Part shown: piece after piece, positions 35,216 through 43,999 of the stretch | Layout: every line of letters begins with the position of its first letter | Numbering within the stretch: position 1 is the first letter of the stretch | Assembly (NCBI GenBank): GCA_937918935.1 | Contig: CAKZSI010000065.1 | Location: 1 to 45,532 of the forward strand | Direction of reading: 5' to 3' | DNA length: 45,532 nucleotides | Origin: an uncultured Chloroflexales bacterium | GTDB taxonomy: Bacteria > Chloroflexota > Chloroflexia > Chloroflexales > Chloroflexaceae | The notes under the pieces: model-generated | The model's database searches: none | Told to the model about the DNA's origin: nothing | What the model saw: the letters and a program-made list of their open reading frames with translations, nothing else | Made by a program: the position numbers and the translations under genes

Positions 35216-37144
35216 ATGAACGACAAGAACACCAACGCTCCCCAGACCCAGAGCTACGACGCGAGCCAGATTACGGTCCTTGAGGGCCTTGATGCCGTGC
35301 GAAAGCGGCCAGGCATGTACATTGGCCCGACCGACATCAACGGCCTGCACCATATGATCAAAGAGGTCGTGGATAACTCGGTTGACGAAGCCCTTGCCGG
35401 CCACGCCAGCCACATTGAGATTACGATTTTTGAAGACGGCTCGGTGCGCGTCAGCGATAACGGGCGCGGCATTCCGGTGGACATCCATCCGAAGTACCGG
35501 GTATCGGCGCTGCAACTGGCCGCCACCGAACTGCACGCCGGGGGCAAGTTCGGCGATGGGGGCTACAAGGTCTCCTCGGGGTTGCACGGTGTGGGCCTCT
35601 CGGTGGTGAACGCCCTCTCGGAGTGGATGCGCGCCGAGGTGCGCCGTCACGGGCAGCTCTGGGTGCAGGAATACCGCGCGGGCAAGCCACTCGCCGAGGT
35701 GCGCGCGGTTGGCCCCGCCGAGGGCACCGGCACGACCATCCACTTCAAGCCCGATGTGACGATCTTCAAAGATGGGATTGACTACAACTTCAAGGCCCTG
35801 GCCCAGCGCTTCCGCGAGATGGCCTATCTCACCAAGGGCCTGCATTTCAAGTTTGAGGATCGGCGCGACGGCCAGGAGATGAACTTCTACTTCGAGGGTG
35901 GCATTGTCTCCTACGTGCGCCACTTGAACAAAGACAAGACGACCCTGCACAGGCAGCCCTTCTACGCCGAGCGCACGGTGAACGATGTGGCGGTCGAGGT
36001 GGCGATGCAGTACACCGACACCTACGACACCGACTCGATTTACGCCTTCGCCAACAACATCAACAACACCGACGGCGGCGCGCACCTCTCGGGCTTCCGC
36101 ACGGCGCTGACACGCATCATTAACAACTACGCCCGCGCCAAGAACATTCTCAAGGAGAACGAGGCCAACCTCACCGGCGATGATGTGCGCGAGGGCCTGA
36201 CGGCGGTGATCAGCGTGAAGCTGAAGGACCCCCTGTTCAGTTCGCAGACCAAGGAGAAACTGGTCAGCCCGGAGGCCGCCGGGGCCGTAGCCACGGTGCT
36301 GAACGACGCCTTTGCCGCCTGGCTCGACGAGAACCCCGGCGAGGCGCGGCGCATCATCGAGAAGACCCTGGCCGCCGCCCGCACGCGGCTGGCGGTACAA
36401 AAGGTCAAGGAGACGGCCCGCAAGAGTGCGATGGAGGGCTTCTCGCTCCCTGGCAAGCTCGCCGATTGTTCGGATACCAACCCGGCGCGCTGCGAACTGT
36501 ACATCGTTGAGGGCGACTCGGCTGGCGGCACCGCCAAGCAGGGCCGCGACCGGCGCTTTCAGGCCGTGCTGCCCCTGCGGGGCAAGATCCTCAACGTTGA
36601 GAAGAGCCGCCTCGATCGCATGCTCTCCAACGCCGAGGTGAAGGCGCTGATCACCGCCATCGGCACGGCCATCGGCGAGCAGTTCAGCCCCGATAAGCTG
36701 CGCTACCACCGCATTCTGCTCATGACCGACGCCGATGTTGACGGGAGCCACATCCGAACGCTGCTCTTGACCTTCTTCTTTCGCCACATGCGCCAGTTGA
36801 TCACCAACGGTCACCTCTACATCGCTCAGCCGCCGCTCTACCGCATCAAGCACGGCAAAGAGCACCGCTACGTCTACTCCGACGCCGAACGGGACAACTA
36901 CATCGCCGGGTTACCGGCGGGTACGAAGGTCGAGATCCAGCGCTACAAAGGGCTTGGCGAGATGAACGCCGAACAACTCTGGGAGACGACCATGAACCCG
37001 GCCAACCGCGTCATTCTCCAGGTCACCCTGGAAGATGCCCAGCGCGCCGATGAGACCTTCACCATGCTCATGGGCGACCTGGTGCCGCCCCGGCGCCGCT
37101 TCATTCAGACCCATGCGGCCGAGGTGAGTGAACTGGATATTTAG
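35216..37144 (+). CDS. gyrB: DNA gyrase subunit B
   Basis: The 642-residue ATPase subunit of type IIA topoisomerase introduces negative supercoils with GyrA. The GHKL ATPase site has E58 in VDNSVDEAL, D81 in SDNGRGIP and GLHGVGL (122-128), with K from QTKEKL. The TOPRIM domain has E432 in VEGDSAGG and MTDADVDG with D505, D507 and D509. QGRDRRFQAVLPLRGKILNVEK supports GyrB over ParE. Length matches the short GyrB form (B. subtilis 638). GGAAGAAAG precedes the ATG at some distance. The nucleotidyltransferase gene starts 6 bases after the stop, suggesting read-through. Confidence 0.96.
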   Translation: MNDKNTNAPQTQSYDASQITVLEGLDAVRKRPGMYIGPTDINGLHHMIKEVVDNSVDEALAGHASHIEITIFEDGSVRVSDNGRGIPVDIHPKYRVSALQLAATELHAGGKFGDGGYKVSSGLHGVGLSVVNALSEWMRAEVRRHGQLWVQEYRAGKPLAEVRAVGPAEGTGTTIHFKPDVTIFKDGIDYNFKALAQRFREMAYLTKGLHFKFEDRRDGQEMNFYFEGGIVSYVRHLNKDKTTLHRQPFYAERTVNDVAVEVAMQYTDTYDTDSIYAFANNINNTDGGAHLSGFRTALTRIINNYARAKNILKENEANLTGDDVREGLTAVISVKLKDPLFSSQTKEKLVSPEAAGAVATVLNDAFAAWLDENPGEARRIIEKTLAAARTRLAVQKVKETARKSAMEGFSLPGKLADCSDTNPARCELYIVEGDSAGGTAKQGRDRRFQAVLPLRGKILNVEKSRLDRMLSNAEVKALITAIGTAIGEQFSPDKLRYHRILLMTDADVDGSHIRTLLLTFFFRHMRQLITNGHLYIAQPPLYRIKHGKEHRYVYSDAERDNYIAGLPAGTKVEIQRYKGLGEMNAEQLWETTMNPANRVILQVTLEDAQRADETFTMLMGDLVPPRRRFIQTHAAEVSELDI

Positions 37145-37149
37145 CGCCG

Positions 37150-38040
37150 ATGCGCCAACCGCTTGCGTCTGACACGCCTGTCCACATCGAGGCGGGGATC
37201 ATTGCCCTCTTGCGTGGCCTGCCGCCCGCCCGGAAGCTCGAACTGGCCCGCGACACCAACCGCATGGCCGACCGGTTGGCGCTCGCGGGTCTGCGCTGGC
37301 GTTGCGCAGGGGCCGGAGCACATGAACTGGGGTATGCCCTTGCGCTACAGCGCATTCCGCCCGAGCAGCGCGCTCGCGCAGCCGTCTTGTTGAAAGGACA
37401 ACCGTTGATGCCCGATCCGGTTGATCCGCTGACGCTGGCCCTGGGCCTCGGCGCCATGCTCGATGCTCAGGGCATCCCCTATGTGATTGTCGGTTCGGTG
37501 GCGGCGATTGTTCACGGCGAATACCGGACCACGCGCGATCTCGATGTCGTGCTAAACTTGCATCCCGACGCCATCAGCGCACTGGTGCAAGGGCTGCAGG
37601 AGGGGTATATTTTTGCAGCCGATGACATCATTGATGCCCTGCTCCATCTTCCAGAGGCGCGGGCCAACTGGCGCCAGCGGGCGAGTTTCTGCGCCTATGA
37701 GAAGACGACCGGCTTTCAGATCGACATCTACCTGTCGTCAGGACGGCCCTTTGAAGTGGTGCAGTTCCAGCGCGCGCAGGTCATTGACATACCCGGCCCA
37801 ACGGGCGGTATGCTGCGGGTCGCCAGCGCGGAAGATACGGTGCTGGCAAAGCTGGAATGGTACCGCCTCGCCCCCTCCGACCGCCAGTGGCGCGATGTGC
37901 AGGCGATCCTGCGGGTGCAGGATGCGGCCCTTGATCTGGCCTATCTGCGTCACTGGGCCGCCGAACTGGACCTGACCGGGCTGCTGGATCGGGCCCTGGA
38001 GGGCCAACGGCCGGCGGAACAGGGCGTAACAACAGGGTAG
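37150..38040 (+). CDS. Nucleotidyltransferase-fold protein with fused N-terminal helical domain
   Basis: The 296-residue protein has two parts. Residues 1-86 are helical, with LPPARKLELARDTNRMADRL like a small stand-alone protein that often precedes nucleotidyltransferase genes in Chloroflexota. Residues 87-296 hold a polymerase-beta-like fold with GSVAAIVHGEYRTTRDLDVV, where DLD supplies the metal-binding Asp pair. The internal Met at 37408 (MPDPVDPL) has AAAGGA nine bases upstream, so a shorter nucleotidyltransferase may also be made from the same frame. The first ATG lies 5 bases after gyrB and lacks a clear site. The pair resembles toxin-antitoxin style nucleotidyltransferase loci; substrate is unknown. 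Confidence 0.75.
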   Translation: MRQPLASDTPVHIEAGIIALLRGLPPARKLELARDTNRMADRLALAGLRWRCAGAGAHELGYALALQRIPPEQRARAAVLLKGQPLMPDPVDPLTLALGLGAMLDAQGIPYVIVGSVAAIVHGEYRTTRDLDVVLNLHPDAISALVQGLQEGYIFAADDIIDALLHLPEARANWRQRASFCAYEKTTGFQIDIYLSSGRPFEVVQFQRAQVIDIPGPTGGMLRVASAEDTVLAKLEWYRLAPSDRQWRDVQAILRVQDAALDLAYLRHWAAELDLTGLLDRALEGQRPAEQGVTTG

Positions 38041-38131
38041 CGCCAGCTTGCAGAGGCGCTGCGCCTCACACCGCACGGCTTACAGACTCGCTGTTTATTT
38101 CCAGCCGCTTTCTGAGGGTTGCGAGGCTCCC

Positions 38132-38887
38132 TTGAAACAACTTCCTGACACCCTGACCCATCCGCAGGATCACCGGTTTCCTGACCCCGAGCGCCGTGGC
38201 GTGTACCGCGCAATCCATGAACGGCGAGACGTGCGTTCACAGTTCCTTTCTGATCCGATCCCGCCTGAGGCACTGGCGCGCCTGCTCGATGCCGCTCATC
38301 ATGCGCCGTCGGTCGGGTTCATGCAACCGTGGGACTTTATCGTGATCGAAGAACTGGAGATTCGGCAGGCAATCAAGGCTGTCTTCGAGGAGGAGAATCG
38401 TAAGGCCGTGGAGAACTACACTGGCGAGCGAGCCAGACTCTACCGCCAGCTCAAACTCGAAGGCATCCTGGAGAGTCCGCTGAATCTATGCGTCACTTGC
38501 GATCGGAGCCGGGGCGGTCCGCATGTCCTCGGACGCAACACCATCCTGGAGACCGACCTGTTCAGTGTCTGCCTGGCGATCCAGAACCTCTGGCTCGCAG
38601 CCCGGGCCGAAGGGATCGGCGTAGGCTGGGTGAGCATTCTGGATCAGAAGCGCCTGGCAGAGATGCTTGAGCTGCCGGCTGAGGTGTACCCGGTGGCGTA
38701 TCTGTGCCTGGGGTATGTGCGCGAGTTTCTCGCCCGGCCCGAGCTAGAGATCGCTGGCTGGCGCAACCGCTTACCCCTGCACGAGCTTGTTCACGCCAAT
38801 CGCTGGGGGCAACCGTTGGATGATGGCCGGCTGAAGAACTGCCTGCAAACCACCGGACGCACTCCATTCAGGCCCGAACAGAGATAA
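38132..38887 (+). CDS. bluB: 5,6-dimethylbenzimidazole synthase
   Basis: BluB converts reduced FMN to 5,6-dimethylbenzimidazole, the lower ligand of cobalamin. The family pattern RGVYRAIHERRDVRSQF near the N-terminus, PSVGFMQPWDFIVI, the lid region with LNLCVTCDRSRGGPHVLGR, and GIGVGWVSI support the call over a generic nitroreductase. The open frame reaches a TTG at 38048, but a TTG at 38132 with GCGAGG five bases before it gives 251 residues and begins just before the conserved HRFPDPERRGVYRAI, so that start is preferred. It follows the nucleotidyltransferase gene by about 90 bases. No other cobalamin gene is in the window. Confidence 0.87.
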   Translation: MKQLPDTLTHPQDHRFPDPERRGVYRAIHERRDVRSQFLSDPIPPEALARLLDAAHHAPSVGFMQPWDFIVIEELEIRQAIKAVFEEENRKAVENYTGERARLYRQLKLEGILESPLNLCVTCDRSRGGPHVLGRNTILETDLFSVCLAIQNLWLAARAEGIGVGWVSILDQKRLAEMLELPAEVYPVAYLCLGYVREFLARPELEIAGWRNRLPLHELVHANRWGQPLDDGRLKNCLQTTGRTPFRPEQR

Positions 38888-39004
38888 GCAGCAGGACGAT
38901 AGGCGACAACGCAAAGGGTACACGACAAAGCGGGTCGATCCAGGTTGTTTCGTCCGATCCGCATCATTCGGGCACTTACGTGACTGCTGAGGGGAGCATG
39001 CGCA

Positions 39005-40006
39005 ATGGCCCGTGTAGGGATTTACGGCGCCACGGGGTATACCGGCTTTGAGCTAATCAAGCTCCTGGCGCGACACCCCGAGGTGGAGATCGCTTTCGCG
39101 ACGGCCCGCTCAGCGGCGGGGCAGCCACTGAGCGACGTGTTTCCCACCCTGATCGACCTGCCCCTGGTTGGCGTCGAGGAAGCCGAACTGGACGGCGTGG
39201 ACCTGATCTTCACCTGTCTGCCCCACGGCGCGCCGGAGTTGATCCCCCTGGTGCGACAGGCGCTCGAACGGGGCGCGAAGGTGGTTGATCTCTCCGACAC
39301 CTTTCGCCTGCGTGACCCCGAGGACTACCTTCGGCGACGCGGGCGCGAACATCCCGCCCCCGACCTGCTCGCCGAGGCCGTCTACGGGCTGCCGGAGTTG
39401 CACCGCGAGCGCATCCGCGGGGCGCGTCTGGTGGCCAACACCGGCTGTTACCCCCTGACGGCCATTCTGCCCCTGTGGCCCCTGGCGCGCGCCGAACTGA
39501 TCGCCGACCCGACGGTCATCGTGGACAGCAAATCGGGCGTGTCGGGGGCCGGGCGCTCCCTCTCGCTCCGCACCCACTTCGGCGAGACCCACGAGACCTT
39601 CAGCGCCTACAGTGTCGGGCGCACGCACCGCCACCTCGGCGAGATGGAGCAGGAGACCGGGCTGCACATTATCTTCGCGCCGCACCTGCTGCCGGTCTAT
39701 CGCGGCATCCTCTCCACCATGTACGTCACCCTGCGCCCCCATACCAGCGTGGCGGAAGTGCGGGCAGCTTACGCGGTCTTCGCCGATGAACCGTTCATCA
39801 AACTGCTGCCCGAGGGCCGCCTGCCTGAGTTGCGCCATGTGCAGCAGACGATGTACCTGGCGATTGGTCTGCAGCCAGTGGAACCGGAAATGGGCCGCTA
39901 CATCTTTGTGTCTGCGGTGGACAATCTGCTGAAAGGGGCCTCGGGGCAGGCGGTGCAGAACATGAACCTCATGCTGGGCCTTCCGGAAACGTTGGGGTTG
40001 ATCTGA
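39005..40006 (+). CDS. argC: N-acetyl-gamma-glutamyl-phosphate reductase
   Basis: The 333-residue type 1 ArgC reduces N-acetylglutamyl phosphate with NADPH in arginine synthesis. The Rossmann loop GATGYTGFELIKLL is at 7-20, the catalytic Cys is C148 in NTGCYP, and the base is H227 in FAPHLLPVYRG. SGVSGAGRSLSLRTHF is typical of the family. GAGGGGAG lies about nine bases before the ATG. It has 117 bases in front and is not followed by other arg genes; next comes a convergent gene. Confidence 0.95.
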   Translation: MARVGIYGATGYTGFELIKLLARHPEVEIAFATARSAAGQPLSDVFPTLIDLPLVGVEEAELDGVDLIFTCLPHGAPELIPLVRQALERGAKVVDLSDTFRLRDPEDYLRRRGREHPAPDLLAEAVYGLPELHRERIRGARLVANTGCYPLTAILPLWPLARAELIADPTVIVDSKSGVSGAGRSLSLRTHFGETHETFSAYSVGRTHRHLGEMEQETGLHIIFAPHLLPVYRGILSTMYVTLRPHTSVAEVRAAYAVFADEPFIKLLPEGRLPELRHVQQTMYLAIGLQPVEPEMGRYIFVSAVDNLLKGASGQAVQNMNLMLGLPETLGLI

Positions 40007-40146
40007 CGGGGGGGAGGGCGTCGCTCTTGCAAACTCTACAATGAAACTTCGTCCTGGCAGAGGTGGCGAGGCCCCCGGACCCCACAAGATTGCCTGTTCC
40101 GGTGCGGCGCGGCAAAGCTGCACCGTACCCGAACGGGTCGTTCGGA

Positions 40147-40175
40147 GGGGCAAGGTCCCTCCGAGCCTCCCCACA
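40147..40175. terminator. GC hairpin between convergent argC and ABC ATPase genes
   Basis: GGAGGGGCAAGG and CCCTCCGAGCCTCCCC offer two overlapping stems (GGAGGG with CCCTCC, or GGAGG with CCTCC). No T-run follows. The CCGAGCCTCCCC end resembles the CCGAACCTCCCC block at 21585 and 25660. Confidence 0.4.
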
Positions 40176-40196
40176 GAGAACAATTCGTTGGAGCAA

Positions 40197-41303
40197 CTAC
40201 ACCAGCGCCTTCTCGGTCTCCCGATCGAAGATGTGCATCTTGTCCATATCGAGGACGATTTCGAGGCGTTCACCGGTGCGGGCCGTGGTGCGCGGGTCGA
40301 GCCGCCCGATAAACTCCCGCCCGCTGTTCTCCACATAGGCATAGACCTCGGAACCCATGGCCTCGGTCAGGTTCACCTGCACGGTAAGTTTCGCGCTCTC
40401 GTCCACGCCACGGGCCACATAGTGGGCGTCGTGCACATCCTCCGGACGAATGCCGAAGTAGATATCCTTGCCCATGTGGCTGCCGACCCGCTCCAGCTTT
40501 GCCTGCGGCACCGGCACGATGAAGTCCTTGCCAACCACGACGCTTAACCCGCCGTTCAGGCGCTCGAGGCGGGCCTCAAAGAAGTTCATCGAGGGGCTGC
40601 CGATGAACCCGGCGACGAACATGTTCGCGGGGTGGTCGTAGAGGTTCTGGGGAGTATCCAGTTGCTGGAGAATGCCGTCACGCATCACCGCGATGCGCGA
40701 ACCCATGGTCATGGCCTCGGTCTGATCGTGGGTCACGTAGATGAAGGTGGTCTTGAGGCGCTGGTGCAGCCTGGAGATCTCGGCGCGTGTCTGCACGCGC
40801 AGCTTGGCATCGAGGTTGGAGAGCGGCTCGTCCATGAGGAAGACGGCGGGATCGCGCACGATGGCCCGGCCGAGGGCGACGCGCTGCCGCTGGCCGCCGG
40901 AAAGGGCCCTGGGCTTGCGGTCCATCAGATGGCCAATGGAGAGCATCTCGGCGGCTTCTTTGACGCGCCGTTCGATCTCCTGCTTCGGCACCTTGCGCAG
41001 CTTCAAGCCAAAGGCCATATTCTCGTACACACTCATGTGCGGGTAGAGGGCGTAGCTCTGGAAGACCATGGCAATGTCGCGGTCCTTGGGCGGCACATCG
41101 TTGACCACCCGGTCGCCGATCCAGATCTGCCCCTCGGTAATCTCCTCCAGGCCAGCCAGGCAACGCAGGGCAGTGGACTTCCCGCAGCCCGAGGGGCCGA
41201 CCAGGACGAGAAACTCGCCATCAATGATGTCAAGATTAAGATCCTTAAGCACGGTGACTTCGCCAAATCGCTTCCAGACGTGATCGAACTTGATGCCGGC
41301 CAT
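40197..41303 (-). CDS. ugpC: Sugar ABC transporter ATPase, UgpC/MsmK type
   Basis: The 368-residue ATPase has Walker A GPSGCGKST (36-44), signature LSGGQRQR (134-141), Walker B FLMDEP with D158-E159, and a C-terminal OB/TOBE regulatory domain (about 235-365) with FGIRPEDVHDA. This places it with the UgpC/MalK/MsmK group energising carbohydrate or glycerol-phosphate importers. No permease or binding-protein gene lies in the window, so it is probably a shared ATPase serving remote importers. GAGGAGGA lies eight bases before the ATG. The LacI-type regulator gene lies 105 bases upstream on the same strand. Confidence 0.92.
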   Translation of the reverse strand: MAGIKFDHVWKRFGEVTVLKDLNLDIIDGEFLVLVGPSGCGKSTALRCLAGLEEITEGQIWIGDRVVNDVPPKDRDIAMVFQSYALYPHMSVYENMAFGLKLRKVPKQEIERRVKEAAEMLSIGHLMDRKPRALSGGQRQRVALGRAIVRDPAVFLMDEPLSNLDAKLRVQTRAEISRLHQRLKTTFIYVTHDQTEAMTMGSRIAVMRDGILQQLDTPQNLYDHPANMFVAGFIGSPSMNFFEARLERLNGGLSVVVGKDFIVPVPQAKLERVGSHMGKDIYFGIRPEDVHDAHYVARGVDESAKLTVQVNLTEAMGSEVYAYVENSGREFIGRLDPRTTARTGERLEIVLDMDKMHIFDRETEKALV

Positions 41304-41375
41304 GGGGGGAAATCCTCCTCTGATATGAACCCGGCGTCGCGACGGCCCGGCGGACCGGTGTCGAGGCGAACCCCG

Positions 41376-41420
41376 CGCCAGGGGTAGAGACGGCCTGGCG
41401 GGGCGTCTCTACCCCTGGCG
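41376..41420. repeat. Perfect 17-bp inverted repeat overlapping the lacI-type stop
   Basis: CGCCAGGGGTAGAGACG and its exact complement flank an 11-base loop. Read on the minus strand, the first arm supplies the last codons and the TAG stop of the LacI-type gene. It could terminate that gene or separate it from the ATPase gene. Confidence 0.85.
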
Positions 41421-42425
41421 GGGGTGCGGGGCCGTGGTGTGCCGGATAATCAATGGCAGTCTGAGCAGCGCGTCGGGCGCGGCCCCATCGCGTCGTTCGA
41501 CAAGGAGCGCCAGGAGCCGCGCCAGGGCTCTGCCCAGGGTGCGCCGCGGGGCCCGCAGGGTGGTGAGCGGCGGGTCGGTATGGGCGGCCAGCGGCAGGTC
41601 GCCCATGCCGATGAGGGACAGATCACGGCCCGCGGCAAGACCGGCATCCCGCATAGCGTGCATGGCGCCAAAGGCCAGCGCATCGCCAGCGGCAAGCACC
41701 GCGGTCGGCGGTTCGGGCAGCGCCAGCAGTTCCTGCATGGCGGTGATACCATCGTCCTCGGTGGTGCCCGCCTCGACCACCAGAGCCGGATCGGGCGCCA
41801 GGCCGGCGCAGTTAAGGGCTTGCAGATAGCCCTCGGTAAACGGTTCGCTGGCCGCCAGGTCCGAGGGGAGGGCGATCAGGGCGATGCGCCGGTGGCCCAG
41901 GGCCAGCAGGTGGCGCGTGGCCTCCAGGGCCCCACCCTCGAAATCGTACCCAAGCGCCGGACACTCCGGCGCGACCGGCGGGCCGGCGCAGACGCAGGGC
42001 GCCCCGGCGGCGGCCAGACGGGCCACCCGCGCATCGTCAACCCGCGGGTCGAGGAGCACCAGCCCGTCCACACGGTTGGTCGCGACCAGTTCCAGGGCCA
42101 GCTCGGCCTCGAGCGTTTCTAGCCCGGCGGAGGCCAGCAAGAGACAGTAGTCCAGCGCGGCGGCGCCATCGGCCAGACCGGCCACCAGTTCGGCCAGGGC
42201 CGGATCGGCCAGGCCAGGGGAACCGGCGGGCAGAACCAGGCCCAGGGTACGGGCGCGGGTACGCAGGCTGCGCGCCGCGTGGTGGGGGTGGTAGTTCAGG
42301 GCCTTCACCGCTGCCAGGACCCGCTGGCGCGTGGCCTCCGTCACCGCGCCGGTGCCATTCAGGACATACGACACCGTAGCGGTGGAGACCTGCGCGCGCC
42401 TCGCGACATCCTTGATGGTGGCCAT
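41409..42425 (-). CDS. LacI-family transcriptional regulator
   Basis: The 338-residue repressor has an N-terminal helix-turn-helix (IKDVARRAQVSTATVSYVLNG, within residues 4-24), a hinge helix region with YHPHHAARSLRTRA and a periplasmic-binding-protein-like effector domain (about 60-335). It should bind a sugar-like effector and control carbohydrate genes, perhaps the ATPase gene downstream. A near-palindrome TTAATCGTTTAA with the central CG typical of LacI-family operators lies five bases before its own start, suggesting autoregulation. The start is certain from the conserved HTH position. The last codons lie inside a palindrome. Confidence 0.92.
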   Translation of the reverse strand: MATIKDVARRAQVSTATVSYVLNGTGAVTEATRQRVLAAVKALNYHPHHAARSLRTRARTLGLVLPAGSPGLADPALAELVAGLADGAAALDYCLLLASAGLETLEAELALELVATNRVDGLVLLDPRVDDARVARLAAAGAPCVCAGPPVAPECPALGYDFEGGALEATRHLLALGHRRIALIALPSDLAASEPFTEGYLQALNCAGLAPDPALVVEAGTTEDDGITAMQELLALPEPPTAVLAAGDALAFGAMHAMRDAGLAAGRDLSLIGMGDLPLAAHTDPPLTTLRAPRRTLGRALARLLALLVERRDGAAPDALLRLPLIIRHTTAPHPRQG

Positions 42426-42429
42426 GCGC

Positions 42430-42441
42430 TTAATCGTTTAA
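42430..42441. promoter_or_regulatory. Putative LacI-family operator
   Basis: TTAATCGTTTAA is symmetric at 10 of 12 positions around CG, as in LacI/PurR/CcpA-type operators. Placement over the regulator's translation start region fits negative autoregulation. Confidence 0.6.
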
Positions 42442-42680
42442 CCTGGCAGATGATTGGCGGGAGTATACCAGCGGCGGCGGAGGATGTCAAGGCGGGATGG
42501 CCGCAGGGCACGACCCTGGCGGCAACGGTCGTGTACCCCCGGGCGCCTGTGACAGCGTCCACGCCACCGGGGAGGGCTTCGCCCCACCATCGCACCGTAG
42601 GGGTGGGGAACACGCTGGTGAGGAGGGTAATAAGGGCTGGCATCGCCGGATCGTCGAGTGGCGGCGCGTCCAGTGCCAGC

Positions 42681-43727
42681 CTACCCCGAATTAAGCACCA
42701 CGACTCGCCCGGCGGCGGCGCGGCTCAGGCGGTCGCGGATGGCGCGGGCCAGGCCGCGCTCGCCGAGGTCGCGGGCCAGGATGCAGTCGGGACGCCGGCT
42801 GTCGAGGGCGCGCAGGGCGGCGTAGAGCCGCCGCGCCACGCTGTCAAGGGCCGCAGAGGGGCCAAGGGGTTCGATATCCGCGCCGAGATCGGCAAGCAGC
42901 GCCGCGTCTTCGTCGGGTACCAGCAGGCCCACCTGCCGCCCGGCGGCACGCTCGGTGGCGGCGCGCTCGCGTAGCCAGGCCTGCGCGGCGCCCTCGGGGC
43001 CGATCACCAGCCACAAGGGACTGTGCGGGGCGTAGTGGCGCTCCAGCAAGCCCGGTGAGCGCAACGGCTGCGCCCCCGCGCCCCGGCTCTCCACCGCCAC
43101 CTCCCCTACATGGGCCTGGAGTTCCTCCAGACTGACTCCGCCGGGGCGCAGCACGGTCGGCGTGGGGCGAGTCAGGTCGAGCACTGTGGACTCGACCCCG
43201 ATCGGCGTGGGGCCGCCATCGATCACCGCGGCGATACGCCCGCCCAGATCGGCCAGCACGTGCGCGGCGGTAGTGGGGCTGGTATGGCCGAAGCGGTTGG
43301 CGCTCGGCGCGGCGATCGGCGTGCCTGCCGCAGCGATCAGCGCCCGTGCCACCGGGTGCGCCGGGACCCGCACCGCCACCGTTGACCCTCCGGCGGTTAC
43401 GGCAAGGGGCACCGCCGGGCCACGTTCCAGCACCAGGGTCAACGGGCCGGGCCAGAAGGCCGCGGCCAGTTCCTGCACCGCGGGCGGCACGGCGGCTGCC
43501 ACCCGCGGCAGATCGGCAGCATCGGCCAGGTGGACGATCAGGGGGTCGTCGGCGGGGCGACCCTTGGCGGCGAAGATCGCCGCTACCGCGGCGGGGTTAA
43601 GCGCGTCGCCGCCAAGCCCATAGACCGTCTCGGTAGGAAAGGCGACCAGTTGCCCGGCCCGCAGCAGGGCCGCGGCGGCGGCGATACCGGCTGCGTCGGG
43701 GGGCAGGATCTGGGTGTCTATGCTCAT
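42681..43727 (-). CDS. tsaC: Threonylcarbamoyl-AMP synthase, Sua5 type
   Basis: The 348-residue enzyme makes threonylcarbamoyl-AMP from Thr, bicarbonate and ATP for the t6A37 tRNA modification. The YrdC domain (about 8-205) has FPTETVYGLGGDAL, KGRP with K55 and R57, and PSANRFGHTSPT; a Sua5 C-terminal domain (about 235-345) follows, so this is the long Sua5 form. The frame opens 30 codons further upstream, but MSIDTQILPP at 43727 fits the family N-terminus and the added residues lie in an inverted repeat. No strong ribosome binding site is seen. It is upstream of the LacI-type gene by 255 bases. Confidence 0.93.
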   Translation of the reverse strand: MSIDTQILPPDAAGIAAAAALLRAGQLVAFPTETVYGLGGDALNPAAVAAIFAAKGRPADDPLIVHLADAADLPRVAAAVPPAVQELAAAFWPGPLTLVLERGPAVPLAVTAGGSTVAVRVPAHPVARALIAAAGTPIAAPSANRFGHTSPTTAAHVLADLGGRIAAVIDGGPTPIGVESTVLDLTRPTPTVLRPGGVSLEELQAHVGEVAVESRGAGAQPLRSPGLLERHYAPHSPLWLVIGPEGAAQAWLRERAATERAAGRQVGLLVPDEDAALLADLGADIEPLGPSAALDSVARRLYAALRALDSRRPDCILARDLGERGLARAIRDRLSRAAAGRVVVLNSG

Positions 43728-43747
43728 AGAGGGTTGCTCAGAAAAGT

Positions 43748-43816
43748 TGATGCAAAGGCGCAAGGCGTTTGTGATTTTGATCTTTCGAGGCTTTGGATCT
43801 CTGCGCCTTTGCGTCA
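43748..43816. repeat. Inverted repeat with GCAAAGGCGCA arms
   Basis: TGATGCAAAGGCGCA at 43748-43762 and TGCGCCTTTGCGTCA at 43802-43816 match at 14 of 15 positions and enclose a 39-base AT-richer centre. It lies directly upstream of the tsaC start, in the promoter or leader. Confidence 0.7.
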
Positions 43817-43999
43817 CGACCGGCGGTTCAGGCGGGGAAGCCTTTGCTTAAGGCATACAGGCAATGCGATATGATATATTCTACCTCTCAGTTGAGAAAC
43901 AGTCCGTGTGGTTTTGCCACCTCCCCCCCCCTCCGCACGCCGAACCTGGTGTGATACAGTGGTCACCTCCCGGCTGCACGAGAAAGCAAACCTCCCACC

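Noticed and set aside
35072-36865. 597-codon minus-strand open frame opposite gyrB
   Set aside because: gyrB has all its motifs on the plus strand; the antisense frame has no recognisable domain.
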